NCBI GenBank assembly: GCA_019188255.1
Contig: JAETXT010000003.1
Location: 620,001-684,000, forward strand
Length of the DNA: 64,000 nucleotides
Direction: 5' to 3'
Source: Verticillium longisporum
Taxonomy: Eukaryota > Ascomycota > Sordariomycetes > Glomerellales > Plectosphaerellaceae
Notes under the pieces: generated by a model
Told to the model about the DNA's origin: nothing
Databases searched by the model: none
Seen by the model: the letters and a program-made list of their open reading frames with translations, nothing else
Translations under genes and position numbers: made by a program
Shown here: one piece after another, positions 34,821-48,000 of the stretch
Position numbering within the stretch: the first letter of the stretch is position 1
Layout of the letters: each line of letters opens with the position of its first letter

Positions 34821-37078
34821 TTATGAAGACGGTGGTGTCGGATCCTCCACTGTCGTCGTAGTCACTGCTCTCCTCGGCTTCTTTTCGAACAGAAATAGAA
34901 TCGAACCGACAGCAGCCAAGGAAAAGTACAACGTGACCCTCATTTGCCGCGAGTAGGCCTCGGCGAAAATGACCCTTGTCTCATACTGCTTTTCCGGGGG
35001 CAGCAAGGCGATGTTGCCTGACGATGACAATATGCTGGCCAGTTCCGTCGGCGTCAAGATGGCCGAGGCTTGAGCCCTGATGTGGTCAATCAGCAATGCA
35101 GAGCAGACTGCAAGGCCAATCGTGCCGCCTAGGACACGGGTTTGTGTCACGGCGCCCATTGTCACGGCTGTTAGAGTCGCACTTGAGTCAGCCAGGCATC
35201 CGGTCTTGGAGCACAAAGGGACAAGAATCATGGACACAAATCATACCTAAGTCTTTTTCTGAGACGATAATGGTTGCCATCATTAATATCGTAGCTAGAT
35301 TGAAGCCGAACCCGAGGCCCATGATGACCTGATAGCCGTACTGCGCATCTGGGACCTTCAGAGTGGTCGAATCAAGTGAGCTGAACAAACCGACGCCAAT
35401 CACCTGAAGCACTCCGCCCAGGGTGAGGACGTAAAGCGGGGGAACTTTGAGCTTCGTAATCAACACGCCAGAGAGCGCTTGCCACAGGGGATAGAAGTAG
35501 CAGAGGTAGCATGCGGAGTCCAGCGCCGATGGCGGTTGTCGAGTTGACCGTCTGCAGCCGCTGCGGGATGTTGATTATTGCGGCCATGAAAGGGAACCCC
35601 GTGAGAAAACCATTTCTGCGAGATAATTAACGTTATTCGTCCCTTTTTCGAGCGCGGCAAAGTGACTTGAAGAGTCGCTACTCACAGAAGTAAACCAACG
35701 ACAAATCGGTTTGAGGTCAGACGCCACGGGAAGATGGGCTCGCAGACGCCGTTCCTCCCTGACAGCCTGCGCTCCCAGGCGATGAAAGCCAGCCACAGAA
35801 TACCAGACAGGACAAACGTTGAGATGATGGCGCCACTGTTCCAGGCATACTCAACGCCCCCTTGCTGAAGAGCAAATATGAGGAGGGTGGATGCGGCCAA
35901 CGAAATGGTCGCGCCGAGCAAGTCGATGCGTTTCCACCTCTTTTCCGAGACCAAGCTGCGGAAGAATGTTGTCGAGTCACCATAGGGGAAGCCAAAGGGT
36001 ATCGCGAGCCCTACGAGTGCGGCTGCAAGGGCTCCGCCTGGGCCGCTGCGGAGATGACCCGTCAGTGACTTCGGCAAACAGCATTGTGAGGTTGAATACT
36101 GACTTAAGGTAGAAGACCCACCGCCAGGTGGTGTTGTCTGTGATGGCGCCTCCCAGAAGAGGGCCGAGAACACTAGAGATGGCGAAGACGGAGGTAACAA
36201 TGGCGATGTATGTTGCGTACTTGGACGGAGGCACCATCAGCGGAACCATGATGGTGGAGAGTGAATAGATGCCTGAGCCTCCCATGCCCTGAAGAGCTCT
36301 GAAAACGATCCTGTCGTGGAACCAGACGAGATTAGTATGGTTGCTATCGCATTTCGCGCTCATCAGGCCATCAAGGTAGTACTATAAGTGAAGCAGTACA
36401 TAGTGACATACAATGGCAGCATAGACTCGGAAGCACCGCAGGCGATGGAAAAAATGGTGAAAAGAGTGATGGCAGAGACAAGCATCAACTTGCAGCCGAG
36501 AATGTCACTCAGTTTTGCAAAGATGATCAGGAAGCCTGAAGGTACAATGAATGTGGTCAATAGTGAACTGGCGCGACAAAACATCAAGCAGCGCATACGG
36601 GACTACGAACCAGTGTATGTCAACAGATAGGAGGTCACAATCCAGCTGGCCCTATCGAAGCCTTGAAGGTGGTCGACGATAGATACCAGTGAGGTACTCA
36701 CAATGGTGGTCTCCAGGGTCGAGAGCAGCAAGCTGAGGCATAGTCTGTTGAGGTTTAGCGGTGGTTAGCGAGAAGATACGCATGCCTAGCTTGCCAATCT
36801 GGTAGGCTGCTGCTGTGCAGAGGCGGAGGGATTTACCCTGCTGTCAAGGCATGGAGTCTCCATCCAGTATGGTAGACCTTTTGTCGAGTCTGAGTGACCA
36901 CGTCGAGGGGCCGGATATCTGGCGGCGTGGGGTTTGTTTCTGCTTCTGGACGGGACAAGGCGACGCTGCCGTTGCGGGTAGCGTCTTTGTCCCCCTGACC
37001 GAGGTCGGCATCAGGTTCTGGGTTTCTGGGGAAGGGGGGAGGCGTTTTGGGCTCGCCAGAAGGCGGAGAAGCATCCAT
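34821..37078 (-). CDS. MFS transporter, DHA2-like 14-TM drug/metabolite exporter (one apparent frameshift)
   Basis: Proton-driven efflux pump of the plasma membrane. Seven exons: 37078-36837, 36744-36611, 36535-36412, 36310-36104, 36045-35686, 35615-35247 and 35167-34821; about 594 residues. Residues 1-75 are cytosolic and Pro/Glu-rich. TM1 is in LHALTAGLCLSLLLSTLETTIV; LSDILGCK is a motif A variant; GPLLGGAITDNTTWRWVFYLN is the motif C region of DHA2 pumps. All splice phases agree. In exon 6 the frame breaks at the (CT)3 run near 35470-35476, where two bases appear lost; adding two makes the total divisible by three and continues SPVASAL into the expected SGVLITKLKVPP helix. Its position beside the PKS genes suggests it exports the product. 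Confidence 0.85.
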
Positions 37079-38539
37079 CGGAAGACGAGGAGCGAGTGAC
37101 GAATCCAGGTCTTGACAGAAGGGAAAAGGAGCGAGGAAAGGTGACGCGACGAAGAAAGATCGAGGTCCTTTACCAAGGAGTCGAACGGAACGCGGAATGG
37201 GGAACTGGCTGAGAGTCTGACTGGAAGGTCGACCGGGCCCCTGAACGAGAAAAAACGGGCTGCAAGTGTCGTGACACGAACAGCGTGGATTGGATAGGCG
37301 GAGGTTCGGGGGGCTTCGAGATGAGGCGTGTGAATGTTGGATGTGGATGTCGAGCCGGAGAGTACCTGGATAGGTGGTTATCGAGACAAAAGACGAGGCA
37401 ACCAACTGGCAAAGCTGGGAGATGGACGCCCAGGCGTCGACGTACAAAGGGTGATTGCCAACTGCCAATGCTTGCTCACACCCATGCCGAATGGCCCATA
37501 TGACCATTTCCACCGGGCCAATGCAGTGTAACGGCCAACGGCCAACGGCCTATGGCTGACGTGCGTGTCGAACGATGAGAGGCAGCAATACAGACTCAAC
37601 ACCAGCACGCCATGCGCATCTTGAAAATCCGGTCTTCACTTGAATGAGGTATCTCTACCTCGTTCTTTGATGCACGGAGGCTCCTGGTCCTGGATCCTCC
37701 TGCCTTGGTCCAGACAGCAACTGGCAACGGCAAGAGCAAGACATTTGTGGTGGGCCGGAACAAGTTCTCCGGGAGAAACTGCTACGCTGCTTTGTGCATT
37801 CAAGTATCTCGGCTTGTTCTCTCCTTCAAGGTTGGATGTCTTGCAAACACCTTCACGGAATTGGGCGGCGGCTGCTTCCCCCCACGGATCATGCAACAAG
37901 ATCGGCCGCACATGATAGGGGCTTCAGAAATACTTGAGTCTACGTGCATCGAGGTACTGAAAAAGAATCGGGGCTCCTGGAGAACTTGGCCACTCGGATG
38001 CGATCACGCCCTGGGCCGCACCTGCGTTCCGTCCGGTACTTGGTTGGTTGTAGCTACCTCACCTGCCCTATCTATGGGTAGGTACCTGAGGAAGCTGCAG
38101 CCCAGGGGCTAGGGCGCTTTCTACAAGGCAGGGGTCATCCGAACCTCACTCAACCTCGCACGGCAGCCTCATGCCTTGTCGTCCATCACACATCATCCAA
38201 CAACCACCCTATCAACCACCATCAACCACCCACCACCCACCACCACCAACATCTTCTTATATGACACATCAATCAATCACAGAAGATCCATCCCGGGCGA
38301 TCCTTCAGCCATGGCGTTGAAACAGAGTCAACATCAAAGGATGCATCAAGTCGCGGCAGACGGGCCGAACTGAAATCGTCGATGTCGATGTCGACGGCGA
38401 CGGCGACGGAACCTCACAAGCCTCGAACCACTGGCCGAAAACAAATCACGCATTGTCTGGATTCTTTCTCGATACTCCATCAACGTGACATTGCGTCTGA
38501 CTGCATCGCCAGGATTCATCCCCTTCGATGGCATCCCGG
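37079..38539. other. Intergenic region with CA-rich low-complexity stretch
   Basis: 1.46 kb between the MFS and FAD-oxidoreductase genes. Contains a CCA/CAA-rich low-complexity tract at 38195-38255 and TACCT/AGGTA copies near 38045-38090. Open frames at 37640-38112 and 38311-38373 have no domain and are not supported. Confidence 0.5.
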
Positions 38540-39709
38540 TCACAGACGCTCTCGCAGCCCGCCCTCATCTGCACCATTCACACCAGCCCGCCCGTTGATC
38601 AGTGCGATGTCCGCCCGCAATGACGATACCGCATCCTCCAGCCCAGCCGCCGCTTGTGCCTCCTCAACCAGGGCCACGATTCTCTCCATGGCGAAGAAGA
38701 CGGTGTCGATTTTGCCAGATAGCACCGACAGCATCCGCCCCCGTCGCACCACCTGGCAGCTGCGGTCATCCCACGCCCCGCAAGGCTTAGTCTTGATGGC
38801 CAGCTGAGGGCCGACGTAGCGGAAGGTTTTGGCGAACGAGGGCACGTATCGCGCCACCTGCTCCTCCATGAGTGCTCCCTTGGCTGCGTTGACTCCGGGC
38901 GCTGCCGCCACCCTGTCGCGCGCCGCCCTCGCCTCGTGGGGGCACAAGAACTGACCCAGCGGCGTGTGTGGTACACTCGACAGCGTGAAGAGGCCCGGCT
39001 CTTCTGTTGGGTACACCGAGCACAACGGGCCGTCGACGAGCGTGACGGCCGGGAAATCTACGGGGCCCTCGTAGTACAGCAGCAGCGTCGGCTCGTATAC
39101 GACCTCGATCCCCGGCGGCCTCGCGAGGTGTCCCCATGTCGCATCAACCCCGTAGTCGAACCGCTCCCCGTCAATGAAGACCCCGGCTCCCGTGTCCACG
39201 ATGCTCGACACGGCCTGTCCTAACGCGAGCACCCCCGCCAGTTCAGCCGCAAAGTGCGCCCTCGCCTTGGCCAACAGCAGCACCCTCTCCCCCGTACGCA
39301 CAACGCCTGCCACGTTGGCGAGCTCAACCCCCATGGGCGCCCCCTCCGTGAACTCCACGCCGCTCGATGCCATGACCGCGCGGTAGGTCCCATAGTCTAG
39401 GAGCGACTCCCGCGATGCCACGGCGTATGTGTTGCATGGTACGCTGCGGCTGAGGCCCGGGTACCGCTCGAGGAACCGCAGAAACCCGTCGCGAGATTGA
39501 ATCCTTGTGTCGCTGTGTCGCGCATAGTGAAAGCCCATGTGCAGTCGAAACTGATTGTTACCAGAAGCTTCATGCAGGAGCCGCGTATGTTGCTCAAAGA
39601 CCTTCACCTCGAAGCCGAGGGTTCGGAGGGACGTCGCGATGTGGCAGCCGTAGAAGCCGCCTCCGACGATGCCGAAGCTCAGGGGTTCCACGGAGAGTAG
39701 CGCCACCAT
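38540..39709 (-). CDS. FAD-dependent oxidoreductase (DAO fold)
   Basis: Flavoenzyme of the glycine/D-amino-acid oxidase type; it would oxidise a C-N or C-O bond, with unknown substrate. Single exon, 389 residues. The FAD-binding loop GIVGGGFYGCHIA is close to the N-terminus, followed by FEQHTRL (ribose-binding Glu). Near the C-terminus VLSGKIDTVFFAMERI fits the last FAD-contact strand and helix. I chose 39709 (MVALLSVEPLSFG) because it places the GxGxxG loop at the usual distance; an in-frame ATG at 39763 adds 18 residues. There is no signal peptide or membrane anchor. It stands next to the FSH hydrolase (divergent, 490 bases) and probably belongs to the polyketide locus. Confidence 0.82.
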   Translation of the reverse strand: MVALLSVEPLSFGIVGGGFYGCHIATSLRTLGFEVKVFEQHTRLLHEASGNNQFRLHMGFHYARHSDTRIQSRDGFLRFLERYPGLSRSVPCNTYAVASRESLLDYGTYRAVMASSGVEFTEGAPMGVELANVAGVVRTGERVLLLAKARAHFAAELAGVLALGQAVSSIVDTGAGVFIDGERFDYGVDATWGHLARPPGIEVVYEPTLLLYYEGPVDFPAVTLVDGPLCSVYPTEEPGLFTLSSVPHTPLGQFLCPHEARAARDRVAAAPGVNAAKGALMEEQVARYVPSFAKTFRYVGPQLAIKTKPCGAWDDRSCQVVRRGRMLSVLSGKIDTVFFAMERIVALVEEAQAAAGLEDAVSSLRADIALINGRAGVNGADEGGLRERL

Positions 39710-40201
39710 GATAGATACGGTGCCCAACTGGTCAAGATGGCATAAGAGACAAGGCCTGGCCATAGTAAGTACAAGGCTAATTTGTGAGGCGGGGGAGGTG
39801 CACTCTGACGACGCCTTTTCCTGGTTGGGAGATGAAGTCAATGTTGTTACCGGAGTTACGCAGTGAAGTTGTCGAGAGCATTGCATATCAGAACAGGATA
39901 GTCGAGGAGGCATACAGAAAGCCCACGTCGGGCAGGTAGACGAAGGACGAGGTCTCCGGTGGAACAAAAGCTGCCAAGGGGCGAGATAAAGCCGAGCCTG
40001 AAGTGATGTAGGCGTCCTACCATGCTACATACCAATGAGTAGAAGAGCGTGTCGTGTGCCTATTTATAATCCCTTACACCTCCGCCATCTTGTCGCCGAT
40101 CCAACTCACCCGTACATTACTTCTCCAAGTAGGGCATCTACGAACAATTATCTGTTCTTTGCGTTTGTTTGCTCCCAAGTCTTCCACGATTTGCCATCAA
40201 A
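39710..40201. promoter_or_regulatory. Divergent promoter, FAD oxidoreductase and FSH hydrolase
   Basis: About 490 bases separate the two divergent genes, an arrangement that would allow shared control. No clear TATA box or palindromic binding site found. Confidence 0.45.
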
Positions 40202-40988
40202 ATGCGTATCCTTTGTCTCCACGGCATGGGCACCAATAGCAAGGTAAATTTGTTTCTTTCCGCAATTTCCATCCCCCCTTCTCGAGGTTCCGACGCTCAT
40301 GTAGCCTCAGGTGTTCCAGATGCAGACAAGTGAGTGCTACCTTGTTCACTCTCCGCTCCAATTATCCCACTAAAATAAGCCTACGTGAGCAGCCGCTCTG
40401 AGACATCAACTCGGTCATCCACAAGCCCATCATTTTGAATTTATTGACGGCGGCGAGCCTTGCGACCTGGCGCCCGGCATCGAGACCTTTATCTCTGCTG
40501 AGGAGGCCCTCGCCTACTACGACCCGAAATCAGCCCCCAGCATCCTCGCCGCCATTGATGACCTCTCTTACTGGCTCGCCGAGAATGGGCCCTTTGATGG
40601 CGTGATGGGCTTCTCCCAAGGCGCTTCCCTCGCTGCCATGGTCATGGCCCGCGCCCGTTTCGCTAACCCTCCGCTCTTCTCCTTTGGCGTCTTCTTTTGC
40701 GCCGGCCTGCCATACTGCGAGGACAGCCTGCGCGCCGGCGAGGCCAAGTTCCTGCGCGCCGCTGACGGTGTTGGGCCCGTGATCCATGTGCCCACGGCGC
40801 ACATTGTCGGACGCGAAGATCCGGACGTCGCGCACGGCACGGGCCTGGCTGAGCTGTGCCAGGAGTGGGGGAGGGTTCTGCTTGATCATGGCGCTGGGCA
40901 TGAAATTCCCCTGGCTCCTGTGGAGGTTACGAAGAACATGGCGAGCGTGGTTGCGCAGGTCATGCGCAAGTCTACTTTTGGACAGTGA
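40202..40988 (+). CDS. FSH1-type serine hydrolase (possible polyketide-releasing thioesterase)
   Basis: Small alpha/beta hydrolase of the FSH1 family; relatives in fungal polyketide clusters (LovG type) free the chain from HR-PKSs that lack a release domain. Exons 40202-40243, 40311-40329 and 40393-40988 give 218 residues; exon 2 is only 19 bases. Splicing is in phase and yields MRILCLHGMGTNSKVFQMQTTALRHQLG. The nucleophile is S95 in GFSQG; a catalytic Asp is likely in VGREDPD and the His in DHGAGHEIP, the usual FSH1 order. Length is typical. Its location 4 kb from an HR-PKS without thioesterase makes product release the leading hypothesis; general esterase activity is the alternative. Confidence 0.88.
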
Positions 40989-41113
40989 TGGCTTATGACT
41001 TGATACTAGGGCTAATTGGAGACTTGATATAAACTTTGATAATTTTGCAATCTGGTGAACAACATCCGAAATGACCAGCTCATGTGAACAAGTCACGACG
41101 TCTGAATATCTTC

Positions 41114-42850
41114 TCACAAGTTGCTAACCCGGTAAATCATGTAAATGAATCCCCCCAGCAGACCAGCCGAGCCGCAAAGTAACAGACCAATATCGACGTT
41201 GTTCAGTTTCACCCATGACATGCGCACGTCGGCCGTCTGCAGATGCATCGGGCGCAGCTCTCGGCCGCGTGGGTAGAAATCCGCATCCTTGACATAAAGA
41301 GGCGACGAGGTACCGTCCTCCATCTCGACACCACGTGGCTCACGTCCCAGCAGCTGGTGCTCGAACCGGCCGTCCCAGTCGTATAGGTGCTCCTCGATGA
41401 GGTCGGCCGCCAGAGACCTCCTACGAGATGCCACGGCCGCGATCTTGTGGAGGCGAGCCGACTCCCTCTCAAAACCGTCCCTCTCGCTGACAACGATACG
41501 CGTTACGCCCTCGGTCAGCTGAGCGGCCGTAAAGTCTTTCTTCTGCAGCCGGACAGCCACACCCGCGGCCTCGAGCCGGAGGGCGTTGTTCATCTGGTCG
41601 CCAAAGACGCCCATGGCGATCATGGGCACGCCGTGAAAGATGGACTCATTGGCCGACGACGGGCCGGCGTGGGTCAGAAAGACGGCCGTCGAGCCGTGCG
41701 CGAGAATGGCGCGCTGTGGCGCCCACGTGCAGCTGAGCCAGGCTGGGTGCTCGTTGGCCAGCATGCTGGCGACGGTCAGGCGGCCGCCGCCGCCGGACGA
41801 GGACGAGGACAGCCGTTCGGACTCGATGCCGCGGCGGGACACGACACTCAGGGACCAGACTATGCCGTCAATGACACCGGCAGCGAGGGCCGCATCGAGA
41901 CCGCGCACGATCTCGTCGACCTGCGCGCTGTCGAGGATGACATGCGTGCCAAAGGCGACGTAGCAGATGCTCTTGTGGGCGGCGAAGAAGGACGCAAACG
42001 GGTCCCCCATGGCCGGCCACGACTCGGAGAGAATAGGTCCCACGGCGTGGACCAGCGGCGGGGTGTCGCGCGGCACCTCGATGCCATAGTACGAGTTGGT
42101 GAGCACGAGATGGTCTGGCTTTGTCTGCTTCTGCCGCGGCGGCACGCCCTCCTTCTTGCGCATGGACCGAACGAAGAAGAGCCAGCGCAAAAAGTAGGGC
42201 GCCGACCGTAGCAGAAAGGTCATCTCGAAGAGCCGGTCCGTCAGGGACGCCTTCTCGCTCGTCAGGCAGCGCTGCTGCATGCCTGACTGGCCGGGAATGT
42301 ACTTTTGCGGCATCACCAACCACGGCATCTGCGGCCACATGACGGCCAGAGGGAGCCGAAAGTCAGAGGCCACATCCACGGCAGCTTCGACGTGGAAGTC
42401 AGCAAAGATAAAGTCGGGTCTGGTCTTCCTCACGACGTCTCCGAGCCGCCGGTATGTCTCGGGCCAGAAGGCGTCAAACGCAATCTTGCCGTCGACGATA
42501 TCCCGCTTACCGGCTGCCGTGTCCCAGTCCCACTTGGAGAAGCGTCGGTAGTGCACTTCCTCATCGGCCGCCGAGATGGCAGGCCCTACTACGTGAACGG
42601 CAGACACGAACGGGTACGGGTTGGCGAACTTTTGTCGCCCTTCAAGTGTTGCGAACTCAATAGTATGACCTCTAGTGGCGAGTATCGCGCACACTTCAAG
42701 CATAGGGGCTGCAGACAGAAATCCAAGTCAGTTTTAATTATCAAACTGTCTTCTTTGATGGTGTTTTCTTTTTACTCCTGACATACCAGAATTTGTAGAG
42801 CCCCCTACCGTCACGACGACGAGAACTTTTGCCTTGGGAAGAGTATCCAT
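41114..42850 (-). CDS. UDP-glycosyltransferase (GT1) with C-terminal membrane anchor
   Basis: Transfers a sugar from a UDP-sugar to a small acceptor. Exons 42850-42787 and 42708-41114 give 552 residues; the 78-base intron (GTATGT...CTGCAG) joins GGSTNS to [21 protein letters not shown], the acceptor-side N-terminal fold. The donor-site signature is clear: [36 protein letters not shown] followed by [10 protein letters not shown]; the usual second Gly of THGG is Ala here. The last 25 residues ([24 protein letters not shown]) form one transmembrane helix, as in animal UGTs, which implies ER attachment. It is divergent from the PKS across 2.2 kb, so glycosylation of the polyketide is plausible. 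Confidence 0.9.
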
Positions 42851-45069
42851 GGCGGGAATGACCTACGGCATTGAGTCTGTCAACTTAGCTGAAGTCTTTC
42901 TCAGTCTGCCTTTGTTCGTTCAACGCTTCGAAATTCTAGATATCTGTCAGCAGTCTGTGTTGCACACCATGCTGAGCAGACTAGCCAATGTAGGTAGGTG
43001 CCTGGGCTAGTTGCTTTACTGGCAGTGGCTGAACTAAAGCGTTCATGTAAGTCCCTTTTCCGGGCATGTAGAATCACCTCTCAGTAGGGACTTTTGTCTG
43101 GGAGGGGCGGGACGGAATTGGCATGAGGAAAGCGAATGCATGTGGCACAACGTGCCAAGCTGGCCTCGCTGTGCTAGTGGCATTCGATTCATCTCATCAC
43201 CGACATATTTTGGCATTACGACCTACCTAAACTGGGCATGATGTTCACATAGGGTACTGGAAATAACATCTTCAGCAAATCCTCAGGTGCTTATCACATG
43301 TGGTGCATAATATTGGACAGGTGTTGACGGAAGGAATTTCGCCGATGCAACACTGCTAAGCTTGGAGCGAGTTCCACGCAATCAGTTCGTATAACCATGT
43401 CGAGGCCCTTTGGTTTAGACTATGACACGTACCCTGCGCAGACCCATCCATGTCTACTCCTACCCTGGCCTGGACAATGCCGAGACTATGGCGGCGAACA
43501 TGGCGTGACCGTTCAAAGACCTTGGAAATCGTCGCTTCCGAATCGGGCGGTCCCGTGGGGGTCCCGTCAGGGCGCTTCTCGAATGCACGGGGAAGCTGTC
43601 GTCAGCCCTGGCGGAAATGACCCTTGCCTTATCTTTCGTGCGGTCTGCTGAGGGCGACATGCCAAGTCTCAGAAATCGATCGACTAGTGGCGGGTGGATC
43701 GACGTTTTGACGTCTCTACAGATCCTCCGGAACACACAGCCTGCATAACCGGCGGCCGGGAGGATCCTGCCGGCCACGGGCACAGGAACAGGTGCGGGAG
43801 GGATCAAACGGTGGAACGGCACATGCAAGAGACACGACGAACTCATTGGGTCGCTAGAACATGGCATATTTACTCTGTATGCCTTGCTTGGCATCTCTCG
43901 GCACGGCCTTGCTGCCTGATGGGTGTCTGCGTAGCGATCGCGTATGATCCAATGAACGCGCCACATGGCTGAGAGATGATGATAACGGCAAAACTACGAA
44001 CTACTCTCAACCGACGGGCAAAGAAGGACGGTTCCTATCTCGTGTAGACATAGTATGCAGGCGCAGTATTCGAGCAGGAGACCCCCGCTTCCTGCTGAAG
44101 ACGTCGCCTCACCGGTCTCAGATTGTGGGGTGGAAGCAACGCTGCCGATTACTGATAGAAGCAAAGGGTACTTTGCTCGTTGTTTCTGTAAGTACTTGAT
44201 TATGTAGTACTACGTTGCGTTCGTCACAGGTGTGGTGTCGGTGCATTTCAACGGGTCGGCGTGAATAGACTTGGATGTCACAAGTTGTATCAAGAGTACA
44301 CTGAAAAAAACATCAGAGATTGCAGTTGGCTACAGGTTAGCTGTGCTGTTAATATAGCAGTTGAAAGCGCGTGAAGTAGGGAGACAGTGATGCAAAGCCC
44401 TTTTCAAGACGCCGTAGAGATATCTTGAGAAAGGAGGCAATGGGTCTCGGGCAAGTTTAGGAACAAGAATAATGCATAACCATCTACTTGGGTAAACCAA
44501 TACAGAATAATTGGCCTGAATCAGAGCATACTTAGATATTAGTGTATCTCACAAATGAGAAAAGCGCCCAAGGCTGTCACTTGGCAATGCATCATGGAGA
44601 ATAACTATCGCCAAATTCAGACTAGGATTCAGGCAATTTATTTTTGCAGGCACCGTACACTCGTACCTCGAGGTAGTGACATGTAGACAAACAAGGAGGG
44701 CCAGAGCAGCTTGGGGAGTTACATGGATGATCAGTACGTGGTTTTTGTACGGGAAGTGAACAAACCCTGAGAGTCACGAAGGAATATAAAGGTAGGGAAA
44801 CCGATCTCGCCGTCCATAGATTGCCGTGATTTAACACACTTTCTCTCTGCATCAAACTTGTAAGCCTTGATCGATAGTGTTGCTAAATGTATATGGCATC
44901 ATACATCAACCTTTGAACATACATTGCCTCGTCTCGAATGAAACCGATGAACTCAACATCCTGCGTTCATCAAGAACTTATCCTCAACGTCGTTCTCCTC
45001 ACACATCCTGATCACACATTTTGTTCATAACTTACATTAATTTACGTTACCCTACCGTTCTTCGCAACC
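42851..45069. other. Long divergent intergenic region upstream of the PKS
   Basis: 2.2 kb between the glycosyltransferase and the PKS. The part from about 44170 to 45060 is AT-richer than the surroundings. TACCT/AGGTA copies occur near 42990 and 43225. Open frames at 43397-43966 on both strands have no domain character. No transcription-factor gene is present. Confidence 0.5.
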
Positions 45070-48000
45070 ATGGAGCCCATCGCCATCATCGGCATGGACC
45101 TCAAGTTCCCCGGCGACGCCACTAACGCCGAGTCCTTCTGGGACATGCTGATGGAAGGCCGCTCGGCCCTGCGTGAGATTCCTACGGACCGGTTCAATGT
45201 GTCAGCCTTTTACCATCCTGACCCTGAGCGCGCGGGCTCTCTCAACGTTACCAAGGGTCACTTCCTCAACGGAGACATCGCCGCCTTTGACGCGCCTTTC
45301 TTCTCCATCACGCCGGCCGAGGCCGCAGGCATGGACCCCCAGCAGCGCGGTCTCCTCGAATCGACGTACCGTGCGCTTGAGAATGCCGGTCAGCCGCTGG
45401 AGAAGGTCACGGGCTCCAAGACTGGCGTCTTCGTTGGGTGCTTCACCCGCGAGTACGAGGCCATCATGTTCAAGGAGACGGAGACGCAGCAGCGATACTT
45501 CGCCACGGGCACTGGGACGACCATGCTCGCGAACCGGCTGAGCTACTTCTATGATTTGCGTGGCCCCAGCATCAGTCTCGACACGGCGTGTTCGAGCAGC
45601 CTCGTGGCGTGTCACCTCGCGTGCGCGAGCCTGCGGTCTGGCGAGTGTGACACGGCACTCGCCGCCGGCTGCAACCTCTTTTATAACCCAGATACTATCA
45701 TCCCACTGACAGCCCTGGGATTCCTGTCGCCCGACGGCCGATGCTACAGCTTCGATAGCCGTGCCAACGGCTACTCGCGCGGCGAGGGCTTCGGCATGGT
45801 GGTGCTCAAGCGGCTCAGCGACGCTTTGCGCGACGGCGATACGGTCAGGGCCGTGATCCGGGGGTCCGCAAGCAACCAGGACGGGAGGTCGCCCGGCATT
45901 ACACAGCCGACGCGCCAGGCTCAGGTCGACCTCATCCGCGCCGCTTATGACGCCGCCGGGCTTGATCTTACGCGGACGCGCTTCTTCGAGGCCCATGGCA
46001 CTGGCACCCCGGTCGGTGACCCCATCGAAGCCAGCGCCATCAGCGGTGCCTTCTCAGAGCACCGTTCCGCCGCAGAGCCTATGGTTGTAGGCGCTGTCAA
46101 GACAAACATCGGTCATCTTGGAGGGTCCGCAGGCATTGCAGGCCTCATCAAGACGGTACTCGTGTTGGAGCACGGTGTTGTCCCTCCCAACACGTGGTTC
46201 GAAAAGCCGAACCCCAAGATCCCCGTCGACGAGTGGCATCTTCGGTTCCCGACCGAGCCTCTGCTGTGGCCGGGCGAGGGTCTGAGGCGTGCTTCCGTCA
46301 ATGCTTTTGGCTACGGTGGTAGTAATGCACACGTAGTCCTCGATGATGCTCTCCACTATCTCCAGGAGCACGGCCTCAGAGGGCGACACCATACCGCTAA
46401 GAAGGCGACTCTGAAGAAGGCCCTTACCAACGGACATGCCGCCAACGGCGTCAACGGCCATGGGACGAATGGTATCAATGGTCATGAAGTCAATGGCCAT
46501 GGTAATAGTGCCATCAGTCAACCGCGCGCCTTCATCTTCTCAACATTTGACCAAGACGGAGCGGCCCGTATCGCGTCAACGTACCAGGCCTTCCTCTCCT
46601 CCCGCAAGACGGTCCAGCCGCCGTCGCCAAACTTCCTTTCGGATCTATCGCACACACTCACACGCCGCACCGCCTTCCCTGGCGATTCTCCGTCGTCGCC
46701 AACAGCGTCGATAATCTCGTCTCTCGGCTCGCGGCCAGCCCCTCGCCAACCCGCGCCGCCTCAGACCCCCAGCTCGCCCTCGTATTCACAGGCCAGGGTG
46801 CTCAGTGGCACGCCATGGGCCGTGAGCTTTTGACCTCCAATCCCGTCTTCAGTGCCTCCCTCTTTGCTGCCGACCGCTACCTGCGCGGCATCGGCTGCGC
46901 CTGGTCTCTTGTTGGCGAGCTCCTACAGGACGAGTCAAGGTCGTGCGTCGCCGACGCCGCCTTTAGCCAGCCACTATGTACGGCGCTCCAAGTTGGCCTT
47001 GTCGATGTCCTTGCCGCTTGGGGCGTGCGGCCCGCCGCCGTGCTCGGGCACTCTTCAGGCGAGATCGCTGCTGCGTACGCCGTGGGCGCCGTGTCGCGCG
47101 AGGCGGCGTGGCGTTTGGCATACCATCGTGGTGCCCTGTCGTCAGCGCTTGCCGCGACCACCGGGAGCGACCATCGCCGAGGCGGCATGGCATCTGTGGC
47201 CATGAACGCCGAGGATGCGACGAGATACCTCGGTGACAAGCTTGGGGTTGCAGCTGTTGGGCGGGACATTGTCGTGGCGTGCGTCAACAGCCCTCGAAAT
47301 GTAACCATCAGCGGCAATGCTGAGAGCGTCGACAAAATCCAAAAGGCCCTCGAGGCCGATGGCGTTTTCGCGCGCACGCTCCAGGTGAACAACGGCTACC
47401 ACTCGCCGCTGATGGAACCCATTGCTGAGGCCTACCGCTCGTCGATCGGTGTGCTCGACACTGTCGATGCTGAAGATGAGAAGAGCCGTCCTGTCTTCTA
47501 CTCGTCCCTCACCGGAACAACGGCCTCCATAGCAGACCTCCAAAGCCCTGCATACTGGGTCAAGAACCTCACTTCGCCTGTACAATTCTCAAAGGCATTT
47601 GCTCTCATGTGTTCGAGTGCAGGACCACAGTTCAAGAAGCTGGGCTCTCGTGGCGCAGCTCATCAGCAGCAGCGGCCTAAGATTAGCGCTGTCCTCGAGA
47701 TCGGGCCACACGCCGCCCTACGCGGGCCCATCAGGGAGATTCTCGATCTCGCGCCGCAGGTGACGGCTGTCGGCTATGAATCGATCCTGCGCCGCAACAC
47801 GTCGGCCACCGACACGGCCCTGACGGCGGCTGGCTGGCTTTGGTGTCGCGGCCACTCTATCGACGTGGCAACGGCCAACGACGCGGCACACGAAGACAAT
47901 CCTGTTGCTTCTAGTCGCCTCCTCACCGAGGCGCCCGGCTACCCCTTTAACCACGCCAACCGATATTGGAATGAGAGCCGCATCAGCCGTGGGTACCGCT

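Noticed and set aside
37640..38112. Open frames on both strands between MFS and FAD oxidoreductase
   Set aside because: Overlapping on opposite strands, no domain or promoter evidence.
43397..43966. Possible genes in the gap before the PKS
   Set aside because: Basic, Pro/Arg/Cys-rich translations of random type on both strands; no zinc-cluster motif of a pathway regulator.
45070..46833. Two separate PKS genes (KS alone, then AT onward)
   Set aside because: The frames overlap across a single missing base in C3, and domain order and spacing match one HR-PKS.
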